64,000 nt of DNA from Eretmocerus hayati (Eukaryota; Arthropoda; Insecta; Hymenoptera; Aphelinidae), in the NCBI GenBank assembly GCA_029851415.1, contig CM056741.1:147982522-148046521 (forward strand). The letters run 5' to 3'. The notes beneath the pieces were generated by a model, which saw nothing but the letters and a program-made list of their open reading frames with translations, had not been told where the DNA came from and ran no database searches. Within the stretch, counting starts at the first letter, position 1. Each line of letters opens with the position of its first letter. Below, piece after piece: positions 9,831-22,559 of the stretch. The position numbers were made by a program, and so were the translations under genes.

Positions 9831-12700
9831 AGATAGTTGACGAACAAATGCATGAGTCAAAGAGATTTTTGAGGAGGAAAGGTGGAACGATCTGAAGTTC
9901 AAGTTCAAATTAGAAGAAATGCTACTCCAGAGATCACTTTTGACACCTATTTGGTCTAAATCTCCTAGACTCATCATCTGGTCTTTTTACGCATCTATGA
10001 TACGCATATCATCAGTAAAAACGTTATCTGAAGAATTATTCGGTTCATCCTCAGTAGGAGACCAATTATACGTTTTGGTCCCGTTGCTTTACAAACATGA
10101 TTCGCTCATCGTAGAATTAATCTCAGAGATCGATCGCGCAATAAGGTCTGACCTCGAGAGCGCGCGTCATCCCGTTTGTCTCTTTATTTCGAAGGCGCTG
10201 ATTCACGATACCACGCTAATAGAGGAAGAAGAGGCAGTCGATATTCTTACCTTGCATGGTAAAATTGAAGCAAGGGAAGCAAGGAGAACAAGCCATCCAC
10301 ATCGCATCAGAGACAATGCACGCAATGAGAGATACAGGCCTCGAGGTGAACGCGCAAGATTACGACCACACGAGTCGGGCCCAGCGGGGTGTCCGGGGTG
10401 TTGCGAGCTCGCGAGTCGTCTCAAAAAGATATCAGGCATTATTAAAAGTACATAAACACCGGAGCACATACTTTTTCTCCCACTCTTTTCGTCCTCGCCA
10501 GACCTTCGGGCCCAGCGAGCCTCGATCGTCATGGCATACCCCGGCGAGTTATGACCCGGGCGGGCTGTGAATTAAGACCCGATACGAGATAGCTAGTCGG
10601 ATAAAGCAAACGTGAGCTACCTTTTGATATCTATATTCTGCTTGCACGTCATGTTTGTACATCTTTTGAGCACGCAAGTCATCCCACATACATCCTGCTC
10701 ACGCAATAGTATGCAAGGGGGAGTATATTTTGGACTCTCGCCGCCAAGTTTTTGCGTATTATCATTTAATTTGTCAATCGAGAGATCGAGAGATGGATTC
10801 GCGGAGTGGGATTCCAATGATATGTATGCCGAGGAGCAGAAGCAATCTAGGATTATCTAGCTCGAAATGGATCCCTACTGAGTACACTCGTAACGATTTC
10901 AATTGAATACATATAATTATGTTGTTAAAAGTCAAGACAATGCTGATTAGTAAAGAGACGTTAGGCTCGGATTCGTCTGACGATTCCAAACTTATTTATC
11001 AGGTCTAAAAAATCTCTGAACTTCGAAACATTTTGGGAAACTTCTAAAGTCATTTTCAGCACTGAAAAAAAGTTGACTCCCATACAAGCCTTGATTGAGT
11101 TTGCACCCTGATTCTGATAGATTCTCTGTTGATCATGATTCTCATGCTATTCCAGCTCATAAAAAGAAAGTTTCACGTTTGCAAAAATCTGATTCTGTTA
11201 ATTTCAAAGAATATCTTGATGCACGAGTTCAGCAAACAAGTAGGTTGAAAATATTCCGGATGTGATGGCAATAGAGTGTTGAGGACCGCAAGGTGCCGAG
11301 CAATTATCGGCAAATAACTCAATAATCTCTTGGATGGTAGAACAGAACTTGAGGATATTACATTTAGGCAATCTGTAAGATATCAATTTGGATAATGGCT
11401 ATGAAGCATCCGGGCTGTAGGCGAATTTTAACGCCTTCTCAGGGTGGGCGGGTGAGAAGGAGGAGGTAAGACAGGAGAACGAGGGCCTCGCACTTGAATC
11501 CGTCATATATAATTATGAGCCTCACGGAACACGGTGGTGGGTCCAACTTTCGGACTCGTTGGGACTCAAGTTTTTTCTCTGACTGTGGGCAGAAACGCAA
11601 TTCTTTCCTCTTGCAAACGATCGAATTCTAGTTCGCATTTCTTCACCCAGATTCTCTTAGCATAATTGCACTTTTATTCACAAATTTCTTTCACGAACGT
11701 GTATTTATCGTAATCTTCGGATGATGGTACCATCAAAAGGTCTTCCTTGGGTTTTTATGGAAAAAATCAACAAGTTTTCATCACAGTGACGATAAAGTAT
11801 GTCTAATAACGTAGTCATATCTTGTAGGTTCAACTCATTGCTGATTCTGGAATGAAGAACTGATTCTTTTCGAATAGATACAAAATAATTTATCCATCAA
11901 AATCTATCCTTTTTGCTGTTTGTTATAAGCTTTGCTCACACAGAAAATGTTTCTTCTCATCATTTTGATTTGAATGATATGGTTCCTTGTTGGTTACAAG
12001 AGCAAATGGTATATTCTGACGAGACTGTGATAGTCAATGATGAGTTACTACGGAGCGAATAAATGCACCACCAATCACTAGTATTTTCATGGAGGAATTG
12101 CGATGAATCCCACAATTTCTAACCACTCTGGTCTGCCAGAACGATATTCCGTCTCTCATGCAGTCAGTCTAATGTAGTTCACAAAATAAATGCTTTCAAG
12201 GAGAAGGATTATCATTCAAAGCTTATAAATAAAATTTTTCCGTTTCCAAAACCAGTTTTGGGAAAATATCGCGACGTACAAAGGAGCGTATCATGATTAT
12301 AACCATGTTTACAGAACGGAATGAGAAGGAAATCAATAATTGCGCAACAGGAACTGTAGCAACTGACATGAAACAAATATTTCTAGAGCAAGACCAGCCC
12401 GCCAAACGATAGGAACATTCAAGTTAATGACGTGCAAATGATATTTGATCAACAGGATCGAAACTGGTAGAACTCTGTGTCTAGTTTTTCAGAAACGCGG
12501 AGAAGCATCAAACGATAAAGGTTTAGCAATTGCCACCAAAGTGATCATTTCGCTTTTACAATGTAAGTGTTACGTATGTACGGAGTCGGGATTAATTGGA
12601 TCACGGACGACTAGGAAATATGTAAGTGAGAGCGGCGTCAATTCTGGCCGGGAAAATTGTAATGCAGGTTATTCCCCTGGGCCAATTGCATTGACACGAT
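9831..12700. other. Intergenic DNA with unassigned ORF and GC-rich patch
   Basis: A 178-codon + frame (9919-10455) begins MLLQRSLLTPIWSKSPRL and ends KKISGIIKST. It has no recognisable domain. Its 3' part runs through a patch (about 10320-10570) that is much richer in G+C than its surroundings, with overlapping frames on both strands. I cannot decide between chance, a small unknown gene and a regulatory region. The rest, to about 12700, shows nothing recognisable. Confidence 0.35.
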
Positions 12701-12714
12701 ATAGGGGTCAGTGC

Positions 12715-12883
12715 AACAATATTTAAGAAGCGCACGGACAACGCGCGCATCACTCTCTCGGTCGCTAGTATTCGCGAAGACAGATATACGCAGCCACGGT
12801 TGGCTCTGTCTTAGTAAAATCGTTAGTTGTCAAATCATTGATAGGTCTCCTTTAGTCGAGAACTATTCGGAAATCAAAACACA
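12715..12883 (+). promoter_or_regulatory. Putative promoter and non-coding first exon of the GMC gene
   Basis: An AATATTTAAG TATA-like box lies at about 12718-12727. A CATCACTC initiator-like stretch follows near 12748, about 30 bases downstream. A good splice donor (CA|GTAAGT) falls at 12883/12884, roughly 650 bases before the GMC start codon. The natural reading is a short 5' untranslated exon spliced to an exon carrying the ATG at 13536. The acceptor is not obvious; CACATCAG just before 13515 is one candidate. This is inference from motifs only. Confidence 0.35.
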
Positions 12884-13535
12884 GTAAGTCTATTCTCGTC
12901 TTAGAATCATTTACTACTAATTCCTTCTATATATATTCTGGGGCGGCAGTACCGCACCAGAGACGGAAAATCCCAACCCTTAAATACGTAACAAACGGAT
13001 TAGATCATCAAAGCCGTAAAACTTAGATTATCACTCTGATTATCAGTAATAAACTTTTCTGACATTTTTGACGCATTAGTGCAACATTCATTTTGGCATG
13101 CTGCTAGATGGGTCTTTCATAATTCACGAATCATCGGGTAATTAAATTTGTCTGAGTAGAAACTTCTCAAATTTGAGGTCCATGCAAAAGTTTCACAAAC
13201 ACGATGCGATTCGGCAAACATAGAGAGCTATTTTCATTTCAAAAATATCATGAAGTCGGCATCTTTGTTGGCTCAAGTGGGATACAATAATTATTTCGTT
13301 TATCTTATTGAAGCTGGATTTTTATAGAACCGGCCGTACCACGATTCGTGTCACGTCGATGAAGAAGATCTCATCAGTTCTTTCCGATAAGCGAAAGATA
13401 ATAACTTATTTGACTTTATACTAGGCACTATTTACCTAACATATCGGACTCAACGTTACTAAATATAATATCTGGAGCAAAATACGAATCACAGTATTGG
13501 AAGCTCCACATCAGGAAGATTGATTCGCGATCAAG

Positions 13536-15521
13536 ATGTGGCCTTGTCTTAGTGTAAAGTACGCCTTACTTTTATTTTTACTAGTAAACCTGTGTTACAG
13601 TGATTTCGATGAAAATTCATTGCGTCAAAATTTGATGGAATTGGCTCAAGGCACATTAAAATTTGATGATAACTCCACCTTGAGTTACGACAAAGAGCTT
13701 GCAGATATAACTCCTCTGAATTCAAGCACATACGACTTCATCGTAATTGGAGCGGGGAGCGCAGGTTCAGTCATCGCTGCACGTCTCAGTGAGATCGAGA
13801 ACGTTACAGTCCTTCTGATTGAAGCAGGTTCAAAAGAATACCCACTCATGGATGCACTAGGAATTGCTCCACTGTTGAGATCAAGAGATGATGTAAATTG
13901 GAATCATTTTACAGAGCCTTCGAACTCATACTGCTTAGGCTTGAAGGACCGTAATTGCCTGTGGCACAGTGGTAAGGTAATGGGTGGTTCGAGTGTAATC
14001 AATGGCGCGATTGCTACTAGGGGAAATAGGAAAGACTACGATGAATGGGCCAATATAACTGATGATCAATCGTGGTCTTATGATAAAATGTTAAAATATC
14101 TGAAAAAGCTGGAGAACTTCCAAGTTGAGTCTTCTAATGTTGACAAAGATTATCATAGTCATGATGGTCCGATGTACATCTCAGATGTTGGCCACCCCAC
14201 GAAACTAGGAGATGCTTTTCTTGAAGCCGGTCGAGAATTAGGCTACTCTGTATTAGACATCAATGGAGCCAAACAAACTGGATTTTCTCGCTCACAATTC
14301 ACAGCCAAAAATGGTGAACGATGGAGCACAAACAGAGCGTATTTGCATCCAGCCAAGAGCAGAAGCAATCTTTTCTTAACAAGAAACAGCCATGTCAACA
14401 AGGTACTAGTTGATAAGGAATCAAAAATTGCGTACGGCGTCCAATTCACAAAGTTCGGCGAGGATTTCGAAGTACGAGCTCGGAAAGAAGTTGTGTTGAG
14501 TGCTGGAGCAATTAAATCTCCAAAAATTTTGATGCTTTCTGGAATAGGCCCAAAATCGCATCTGGAGAATTTCAACATTGATGTGGTCAAAGACGCTCCC
14601 GTGGGGTATAATCTTATGGACCACTTAGCGTACGGAGGTCTTGCCTTCAGAACAAATATGTCTGAAGTGGACGCACCGATGAATTCCTCAATTGGGCTTA
14701 ATCTTGCTATCAGAGATTATTTACTCAATAAAACTGGACCTTTGGCCACTGAAGGCCTTGAGGCCTTGTCATTCATCAATATCGACGATGAAGATCCTGA
14801 TAGTCCAGATCCTAATATCGAATTACTTTTTTTTAATCCTAGCGTGACACTTACTCCTGATCTTGGCTCGAGTATTGGTAAATTTCGAGATGAAACTCAT
14901 AAGGTTAACGCTGAAGAGTCTAAACAGACCCTCTCTTGGCGGGTATGGCCCATTATATTGACACCCAAAAGTCGAGGACGAGTATCATTGAGAAGTGGGG
15001 ATCCCAAAGACCAACCCAAACTGGAGCCCAATTACATGAATGAACCAGATGACGTCAGAATTCTTATCAAAGGAATTCGAATGACTCTGAAACTGAGCCA
15101 AACCAAAGCTTTCCAGCAATACAACTCGTCATTGGTGGATGATGGCTCTGTGAGGGACTGTAAGCATTTCAAGGTAGATTCGGATGAGTACTGGGAATGT
15201 GCCTTGAGGGTTAGTACTCAAACTATTTGGCATTACTCTGGAACATGCAAGATGGGCCAACAGAACGACCCTAATTCGGTTGTCAACTCTAAAGCGCAGG
15301 TGATAAGACAGCTATTCGACAGATTTGGTCCACAAAAGTATCAAGTAATATTATCATCTCATATGTCATTCAATTTCCAGGTCATTGGAGTGCAAGGATT
15401 GAGAGTAGTTGATGCGTCGATTATTCCAAAACTTGGTAGATATCATCCAAATATACCAATCATTGCTATTGCTGAGAAAATTTCAGATATCATTAAAAGT
15501 GATTGGCAGCTGAACAAATAG
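13536..15521 (+). CDS. Secreted GMC oxidoreductase, glucose dehydrogenase (FAD, quinone)-like
   Basis: Glucose-methanol-choline family flavoproteins oxidise sugars or other alcohols using FAD. Insects have many secreted members. The N-terminus (residues 1-22) is a signal peptide ending near LCYS. The Rossmann FAD motif GAGSAGS starts at residue 72, with acidic IEAG at 95-98. The first GMC signature (GKVMGGSSVINGA) starts at 147 and the second (GAIKSPKILMLSGIGP) at 324. The catalytic His is in IWHYSGTCKMG (His566). The partner Asn is in HPNIP near the C-terminus. The ORF is 661 codons, but 15300-15380 looks like an in-frame intron. The likely CDS is join(13536-15299, 15381-15521), giving 634 residues. 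Length and motifs suggest an intact enzyme. The substrate cannot be told from sequence, and no paralogue cluster is seen here. Confidence 0.93.
   Translation: MWPCLSVKYALLLFLLVNLCYSDFDENSLRQNLMELAQGTLKFDDNSTLSYDKELADITPLNSSTYDFIVIGAGSAGSVIAARLSEIENVTVLLIEAGSKEYPLMDALGIAPLLRSRDDVNWNHFTEPSNSYCLGLKDRNCLWHSGKVMGGSSVINGAIATRGNRKDYDEWANITDDQSWSYDKMLKYLKKLENFQVESSNVDKDYHSHDGPMYISDVGHPTKLGDAFLEAGRELGYSVLDINGAKQTGFSRSQFTAKNGERWSTNRAYLHPAKSRSNLFLTRNSHVNKVLVDKESKIAYGVQFTKFGEDFEVRARKEVVLSAGAIKSPKILMLSGIGPKSHLENFNIDVVKDAPVGYNLMDHLAYGGLAFRTNMSEVDAPMNSSIGLNLAIRDYLLNKTGPLATEGLEALSFINIDDEDPDSPDPNIELLFFNPSVTLTPDLGSSIGKFRDETHKVNAEESKQTLSWRVWPIILTPKSRGRVSLRSGDPKDQPKLEPNYMNEPDDVRILIKGIRMTLKLSQTKAFQQYNSSLVDDGSVRDCKHFKVDSDEYWECALRVSTQTIWHYSGTCKMGQQNDPNSVVNSKAQVIRQLFDRFGPQKYQVILSSHMSFNFQVIGVQGLRVVDASIIPKLGRYHPNIPIIAIAEKISDIIKSDWQLNK
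15300..15380 (+). other. Predicted 81-bp phase-0 intron inside the GMC ORF
   Basis: The block starts GTGATAAG after AAAGCGCAG and ends TCAATTTCCAG before GTCATTGGAG. It is 27 codons with no stop. Translated, it inserts unconserved residues between VVNSKAQ and VIGVQGLRVVDAS. In GMC proteins that junction is normally continuous (D-P-x-L-R-V-x-G-x-x-G-L-R-V-V-D). Removing it restores the family motif, so splicing is much more likely than translation. Confidence 0.85.
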
Positions 15522-15558
15522 AAAGCTGTTTCAAATGTGAATCCAAGCTTGGTTAAGC

Positions 15559-15564
15559 AATAAA
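15559..15564 (+). terminator. Polyadenylation signal AATAAA of the GMC gene
   Basis: A canonical AATAAA lies 38 bases after the TAG stop on the coding strand. A short 3' UTR is typical for this type of insect gene. Confidence 0.6.
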
Positions 15565-16007
15565 TATCATGAAATTATTTCAAAATCACTCTGTGATGTC
15601 AAGAGAGCACTGTTAGTAATATTTGATCAAATTTTGGACTCATTTATCCCACCATTCTTTCGCAAAAAATGCCATTTCTCCGTGTTTTTTTCCTTGCACT
15701 CCTTCACATATTGGAATACTTAGCTCCGGAGTTTTGAAATTGTATTCCACGTCGCATCTGCGGCCCACCTGGCACATTGGAATACAATTCAAATCAACAC
15801 GGATAAATCATTCGATTTATTGTAAAAAATCAATTGAGTATCAGACCAGATGATATTTTTCCACATGGTTAGACTCAAAACTACATCTGTTGGGATTATT
15901 TAAATTTTGGATTACTTGATTTCTTTCGTAGATTTGTGTGGGGGAATGAGATTGTTTGTAATTCAAGAATGGAACCTTTTTGAGAGGAATATTTCGACTA
16001 AAATTTC

Positions 16008-16009
<2 letters not shown>

Positions 16010-16051
<42 letters not shown>
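16010..16051. repeat. (CT)n microsatellite
   Basis: About twenty uninterrupted CT dinucleotides follow a C-rich lead-in. The open frame spanning it (15907-16197) is a by-product. Confidence 0.95.
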
Positions 16052-16053
<2 letters not shown>

Positions 16054-19000
16054 GCATCATCAGTCGTTCTCTTAGTCATCATTCATTACAATTATACTCG
16101 TATTCATTCTAGTAACTCAACCTACCCACATCACAAAATCCCAGAGAGATATATGTATTGTATAAATGTACACATTCCATTATTTGGAAACATGTGAATA
16201 TCACCAGCTAGATTTCTTCGAATGGAATAATCCAATTCATTATTCAAGAACTCGAAGAGTCGGATGTCAACAAAGGAAGTGCTACGATTAGTCGCAATAT
16301 GATATCGGTGAGGACTGATTTACAGTAGTAGACCAGCGATTCCCACGTCCCCGATCATTGGGTCATCCTTGGCACCTTCTCTACACGTTGTTTCAGTCAT
16401 TGGGCTTTCCTTACCTTTTAAACGCGCGACACCAATATCGATTTGCTCCTTTTAGTCCTCTTGCTTCTTGTCTTTCGAAGGTAACAGATCGAAGAGGTCT
16501 CTTCTTCTTCATGAGCAGATCCACGGTGACTCGGGAATCCGAGCGGGAATCCAATGACTTTGAGTGAGAGAGAAAGTCCTCTACCTTGTCCATGTATATA
16601 CATATATAAAGTTCCATGAGCCAATCTACGTGCATTAATTAGCCACGCGTAATCTTTCCAGAATGTGGAGGAAACAGTCCAACCTCACTTTCGACGATAT
16701 GGGTGATCTGGGCCCTGTCTGCCTCAGTTTGCATGAGGTCTGCTATTCAAACCAGGTTATTTCACTTTTCCTTTTCCGAGCTGCTGATGCGTTTTGACGA
16801 GCGTTTTGAGCTTTCAGAGCCTTTCATTTTCCGGTACTCGAGTAAGCTGCTAAGAGTTCCCGGGATCTTTTCAATTATCATCATCTGAGTAAAAATTTTC
16901 AGGAGACAAGATATTCAGACATTGAACAGCGAACTTTATCTCAGCTACTTTGTCAATTTTTGCCGTAAATTCCTTTCAAATGTTTTACCAGGAATGATTA
17001 AGGATTTGAGTTATACAAATTAAGTAATTCTGAATGACCCAGGTGGTTGATGATTGTAATCAACTCGAGGATCACGTGCGAGTGGGTTCTTTTGTCGTTC
17101 TTAGGTTTTCAGCCACGAGCAAATCCAATTAAATCTGCTACAAGAGCTGTGATAGTGTCATAGAATAGTCTCCCAAAATAATTTCGAATAATTTATCAAC
17201 TCACATACATTCATGGTTGAATTACTTTGTGATAATCATTAGCAGTGAGATACAATCTAAGAGGGCCATTCAAGATTTCATTGCATTGGATTGTAAGTCC
17301 AGTCAATCGATCAGCTCTCTTCCTCATTCTCAAGATCAGTGAGAAGCAAAAATCAAGTTCCAATTTGCATCAAACATAAATAAGAGATGGGCAATTTCTA
17401 TTTTCGAGTTTATGCTGACGTATTATACATTTAGGGGCAGCGAATAGTCAAAACACGAGTTGACACGCTGAAATAAAATGAGTAAGTACATACTACTTTC
17501 GACCTTTCTTTTTAGTTGATGCCAATACAATTCTCTCATGTTATTCTCAGTCTGTTTGATTTTTTGTATCGAACTTTGAATAAGAATTGAACTCGATGGT
17601 TACTGAGCTATCGATGGTCAACATCACAACATGACCATCAGGTTTTTTTAGAGCAACAAAAAGTAAGGGACCACCACGAAAGATCAGACAGAGCTTTTCT
17701 TGCATGAAAGTGCTCAGTGGTATTGCTGCCAGTGTCCTCTCAGTTGGCGAAATAAAATGTATCACCTAAATTGCTTCGCGCATGTTGAGCGTCAGTTACC
17801 TGGTATACTAGATTCACCGGGGGAGTAATCGTGTTGGCAGTGTCCTGCTCTAGACAGAAGAATGAACGCAAGTTCATTTAACGGTCCGTGGCTACATTAT
17901 ATATCCATGACCTGAAATGTTTTTTCTTTGTGCTCATCACTCCCACTTGAATTTTGGTGCATTCCACCCAAAGGCTTTTTCTTAAGTTTTGAATTTTTTT
18001 GGCTTCTGATTATTTGCCTTCAAAGAACAAATTGCTGGTCGTAGAACAGAATAGATGATTCCAAACATCATAAGAGTTCAACTTGAATTCAGAAGGGTTT
18101 TCCATTGTCTTGCCTCTTCCAAACCAAATATCGAGACGAATATCAAAGTTTGTTCATTGCGAGTAGAGGTTGCAAGAAGCCGTGTGATGCTGAAAGTAGC
18201 TCGGAATCATATGATAGTAATGGGCAGTCGTGTACTGTTGCTCGAATTAATTATATTGTCACGAACAAATATCGATGAAAATTCTTCGCTAAGGGACAAA
18301 GCAAATGCTAATAACCGCTGAAATGTGGTACTGTATAAATCGAGTATAAATTGACATCTTGCGACAACTTTTATATTATGTCCTTTTTTTGCTATGCGAA
18401 GGTTGGCACCATTGCTCAAGAAAGGAAAGCATGCCGTCTAAGTGAGGAAGTTTGTTCTTCTTCTGTCAAACACGAGGGAAAAAGGAAAATCCGGTCAAAA
18501 GTTTCGTTTGAATGACGGAAAAGACTATTGGTATTGGCATTTAAGAAATTGCTTACATTTTAAGTCATCTGACGAACAAAATCCCAACTCTGCGACGCGG
18601 AAGAATTGTCGAGATGATTGTCTATCTTTACGCGAAGATTTCCGATGAAAGATTCCTAGCTCTTATAGATTTTTAATAAGATGTTGAAAACGGAATTATC
18701 AGCCCTTGTTTGAAAATGTCCAACTAGTATTCTGCATACTACTTGCAGTATTTACAAATCACCAAACCGATGAATGAATGACACCTAAGTTTCGCAGATT
18801 ATGCACAAAAAGAGTTTTCTGAGTTTTCCTTTATACCGTATAGTTTTAAAAGAATCTCTTATCTGCAATTCGAGAAATCACTGTGAAAACCATTAATTAT
18901 AGGTATATAGGTATTAATTATAGGTATATTCATTTAGGAGTTGAAAGATCAATACTTGTCTGTAAGAGTCCCTACATCGTCACAGCAAGATATTAAAAGT

Positions 19001-20054
19001 AGGCATGTAAAACAAGATTTGTACCCACAGAGATGCAAATCACGACCCGATGACTATATTACATATTTCAGAATGATTAATGGACGACGCGTGCTATTTT
19101 GATGCAAATTCTACCACCATGTGTGCTAGAAAGTTGCGTTAACGTTTAATCTACTCTACTCGACTTCCTCGTATTCGTCTGACCATTGCCCGACCTTGAC
19201 GAAGTGATCATCTCAACTCCTTATTGATTTGCATCATTCGTCTTCTATGTGAAGCTACCGAGTTCCAGAGCTTTGAATACGGCAGAGATATACATCCGTT
19301 GGCCGCATTCAAGATCGTGACAGTTTTTAAAGGCGAGGCCTCCCGCTGTCAAGATTCATTGGGCCCACGAGGCAGAGATATTGAAATACGTTATGAGTCT
19401 TTGACCCATGACTGATTGACTCGTTGAGATGAGTTCATAATTCTCGCTACGCTCGTTTCGTGACAGAATCAACGATCAAAAATAGAATATACGAAATATT
19501 AATGAGGTAACAGGCACCTTGTGCGGCAATTCGCTGTTAAAAGTCCTCTCGAATAGAATCTTCGACATCTTCTTCGACGACTTGAAATCCACGTCATATA
19601 CATTTTTACAGCCTTTCACAAGATTATGAATTTGAGGATTAGAATTTTATTAGATGTAAGTTATATCAGCACGGCGATCGCGTCCATCAATTTTTTTTAT
19701 TCTTTCTGACATTTTAATCACTCAGCTGTATAGCAAGTAGGAGGAAGAAATTATGGCGAGTATTAGACATTTCACAGCATGAACAGATGATAGATCCGAA
19801 TACAATGCAAAGAATAATGGATTCGATGAAGCTGTCTACGGACATCCTTAAGTATTCATACCATGGTGAGAATATTTTCCAGAGCCAGTATCGTTAGGTG
19901 ATTAATTATAACATCATCACCCTAAACTGCGGGAAATGGTAATAGGGATCTGACATAATTCCGGGAAATGTTTCATTTTGAGAGTTTGCAGCAAGATAGA
20001 TGTAGGAAAAAGAGTTTGAAATTCTTACGACGCCTCTATGGTTTTTAAGGCATC

Positions 20055-20335
20055 ATTGAAGTTTTGACAATTTGAATTGGCGCCATCCAATATGGCGGTG
20101 GCTGCACATATGTGCCACTAAATTCGCTAACTGTTTTGATGTCATATTTCATCGAAAATTCTCATCTGAATCACAATCGAGGGCTTATTTTACTCAAATA
20201 TAAGAAGTTTGCTTTGGAAAAACGCAGGTTTGTCTCAGAAATACCGTGGAAAATACTCTGAAGTCACGTGACTCATGTGCAGTCGCCGCCATATTGAATG
20301 GCGCCAATTCAAAACCTGAAAAACTTCAGACTCGA
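20055..20335. mobile_element. Small hairpin element with TTTGAATTGGCGCCAT arms
   Basis: TTTGAATTGGCGCCATCCAA and the following TATGGCGGTGGCTGCACAT (20071-20110) recur inverted at about 20273-20312 (ATGTGCAGTCGCCGCCATAT then TGAATGGCGCCAATTCAAA). The match continues weakly outward through GAAGTTTT. The arms are roughly 55 bp around a ~160-bp centre, fitting a MITE. A related core occurs at about 49376-49400. Confidence 0.75.
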
Positions 20336-20879
20336 ATTTGAATCACTTTTACCTCACAAAATTCCAAAATTTTTCACATATCGTGTCTCTTTCAATGAAC
20401 TTCCATGATATCAACATTTCGGAATAATTTTTGTGGTCATGTCAGTTCTCTATTCTAAGATTTCGAGCTCATCACGCTTACCTCCTGAAGGTGGTCCCCT
20501 CAAAAACGCTGAGGCTTTTGGTCAATTCCGTACAATGTCCGTGAAGAACTCATGGAATCCTCATACCGTCGATTTGGGTAAGCTGCATTCGGCAAGGTGA
20601 ATGATTTTATCGCTCTGAAACCTATCCTCCCTTCTTGGCACACACATAAATAATGTGCTAAACCATCGTGGATCTCGTGTGAACAATTGTAGTCATTCAT
20701 CGAAATTTTTTCCAAAAAGGTTGATTTGGCACCGATATGCGAGTGGTCTTGTTAGTGTATCTAGCAAGAAGTGTTCCGGAACGATCTACGGATGGATAAT
20801 GCTACATTTCGACCACAATAAGCACCGTATTGAAGAAACCATCGTTACATTGGGGTATTTGAAGCATTCGAAATTTTAA

Positions 20880-22300
20880 TGAATGAAAAACAGGGGAAAA
20901 ACACCATGAAAAAACGTACCAAAGTTACCCCACTCTAGGTAAGAAGCATGAGGATAGGGTAACTTCAAAACATCTTCCTATGACAGCTTCTTTTCAACTT
21001 ATCTTGAGTCGAGTGATGGTCTATGAGGTTTCAAAATGTTTCAAACAGCTTAAAATAAGACTTCAGAACGATTAAAATTAGCCCACTCACATGGTGGTGG
21101 GTAAAATTGAAATATTCTGTAAGTGTACCAAAGTTGCCCCATCGGAGTCTAACTTTGGTACACTCCTTCAACTGCTGATAGCTCCAGCTCAGACACATCA
21201 AATTGAACTTTGTAGCCCATCAATCGAAATCTGTGACTGGCTTTCGATTGACTACTAATCAATGTAGGTTTTGTCGATGTATGTTGAATTGCCGAGCCAA
21301 ACAAAATAAAAAGTAACGAAATCGTACCGAAACTACCCAATTTGACGGTATTTCAACAACTTCAGAAACAGAATTGAACTATATTACTAATTTCCACTAT
21401 ACTAGTCAAAAGTAATTGTGTCCAACTATGGAACTTGGAGTGATTCACAGTGGAGGATGTGATCAAGGTAGGGGTTTTGACTATTATTTTCGGTCGATTC
21501 TGATTTGTTGAGGAGTTTTTTGTGCCAGATAGCGAGATCCCTCAACAAGTCATCATACTGCTGATGCGCCCAAAAAAAGCTCAGTTTGATCAGACTTTTG
21601 GTACGAAACGCGGTGACCAAAGTGGAATGTCTTTTATTAAATCACAATCATAGAGAGATTGGACGGTTAATCTCGAGCTAACCTAGGAAAATTGCTCACC
21701 CTTTTATCTTATTTTTACTTTTATAATCCATGGTAGACTGTGATCTGGGCTGATTGTTGAAACTCGAAACGGCGCTGTTTTTTAGACATGTTCCTATAAT
21801 GCCATGTTGGATGTGATAAAAAATTCAAACATTTGATTTTTTTTATTGAAGTGGCTGTATCTCTGCAAAAGCTGTCTTCTTCACGGAATCCTTCATAGTT
21901 ATTATTAGTCAGCTTATTCTGATCAAGCTTTGAAGAATTTTGTTGATTTTCCATTGTAGTAGATAATCACGTCAGAAGAATTCTTTTTCCAGTGTCAGGG
22001 ATAGTTTTTTTTGTATCATTTTTAAACATGAGTCTAGAACCCTGATTGCGATCAGCAGTATTCACGCCATGTCATTACGGTTGATGAAGGAGAAATACTG
22101 TCTGCTCAGAGAACAAATATTTTTTGACACCGATTCATTGCGGTAATGCATGGAAACACTTTTCGATCGTATCCAGATCTTGAACATCAGCTTGACTGAT
22201 CATTAGTAAAAGATGAATATCAATTACATGCATTGCCCAAATTTCATCTCCTAAGGAGTGACAGAGCGCCCAAGAGCTCAGGATTTGCCCATCAATATTG
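20880..22300. other. AT-rich stretch with repeated ACCAAAGTTRCCCCA motif
   Basis: GTACCAAAGTTACCCCA near 20918 and GTACCAAAGTTGCCCCAT near 21126 bracket about 200 bases. An inverted TTTGGTACACT follows at about 21162. This hints at a decayed repeat, but ends and family are undefined. Two - strand frames (21149-21340, 21426-21620) have no recognised motif. Confidence 0.3.
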
Positions 22301-22559
22301 CTGAGTCCAACCATTGAGCAATTTCAACGCGCAAATTTTGACGGCTTGTCCTCCCGCATGAGTGACATCACATTACACGCACGCCAGCTTGGAATCCGAC
22401 TCGGTGACCGTCTCGTGCGTTATGTCTCATACCTCCGCGCTACTACCTCACAGCCCATCGAGACGACGGCGAATTTCAGTTTGAGTGGTTTCGGAACAAT
22501 GAGCACGCTACTTTCGCGACCAGCCAGGCGAAATTCATCTAGCCTGATTGAGTTATAAA

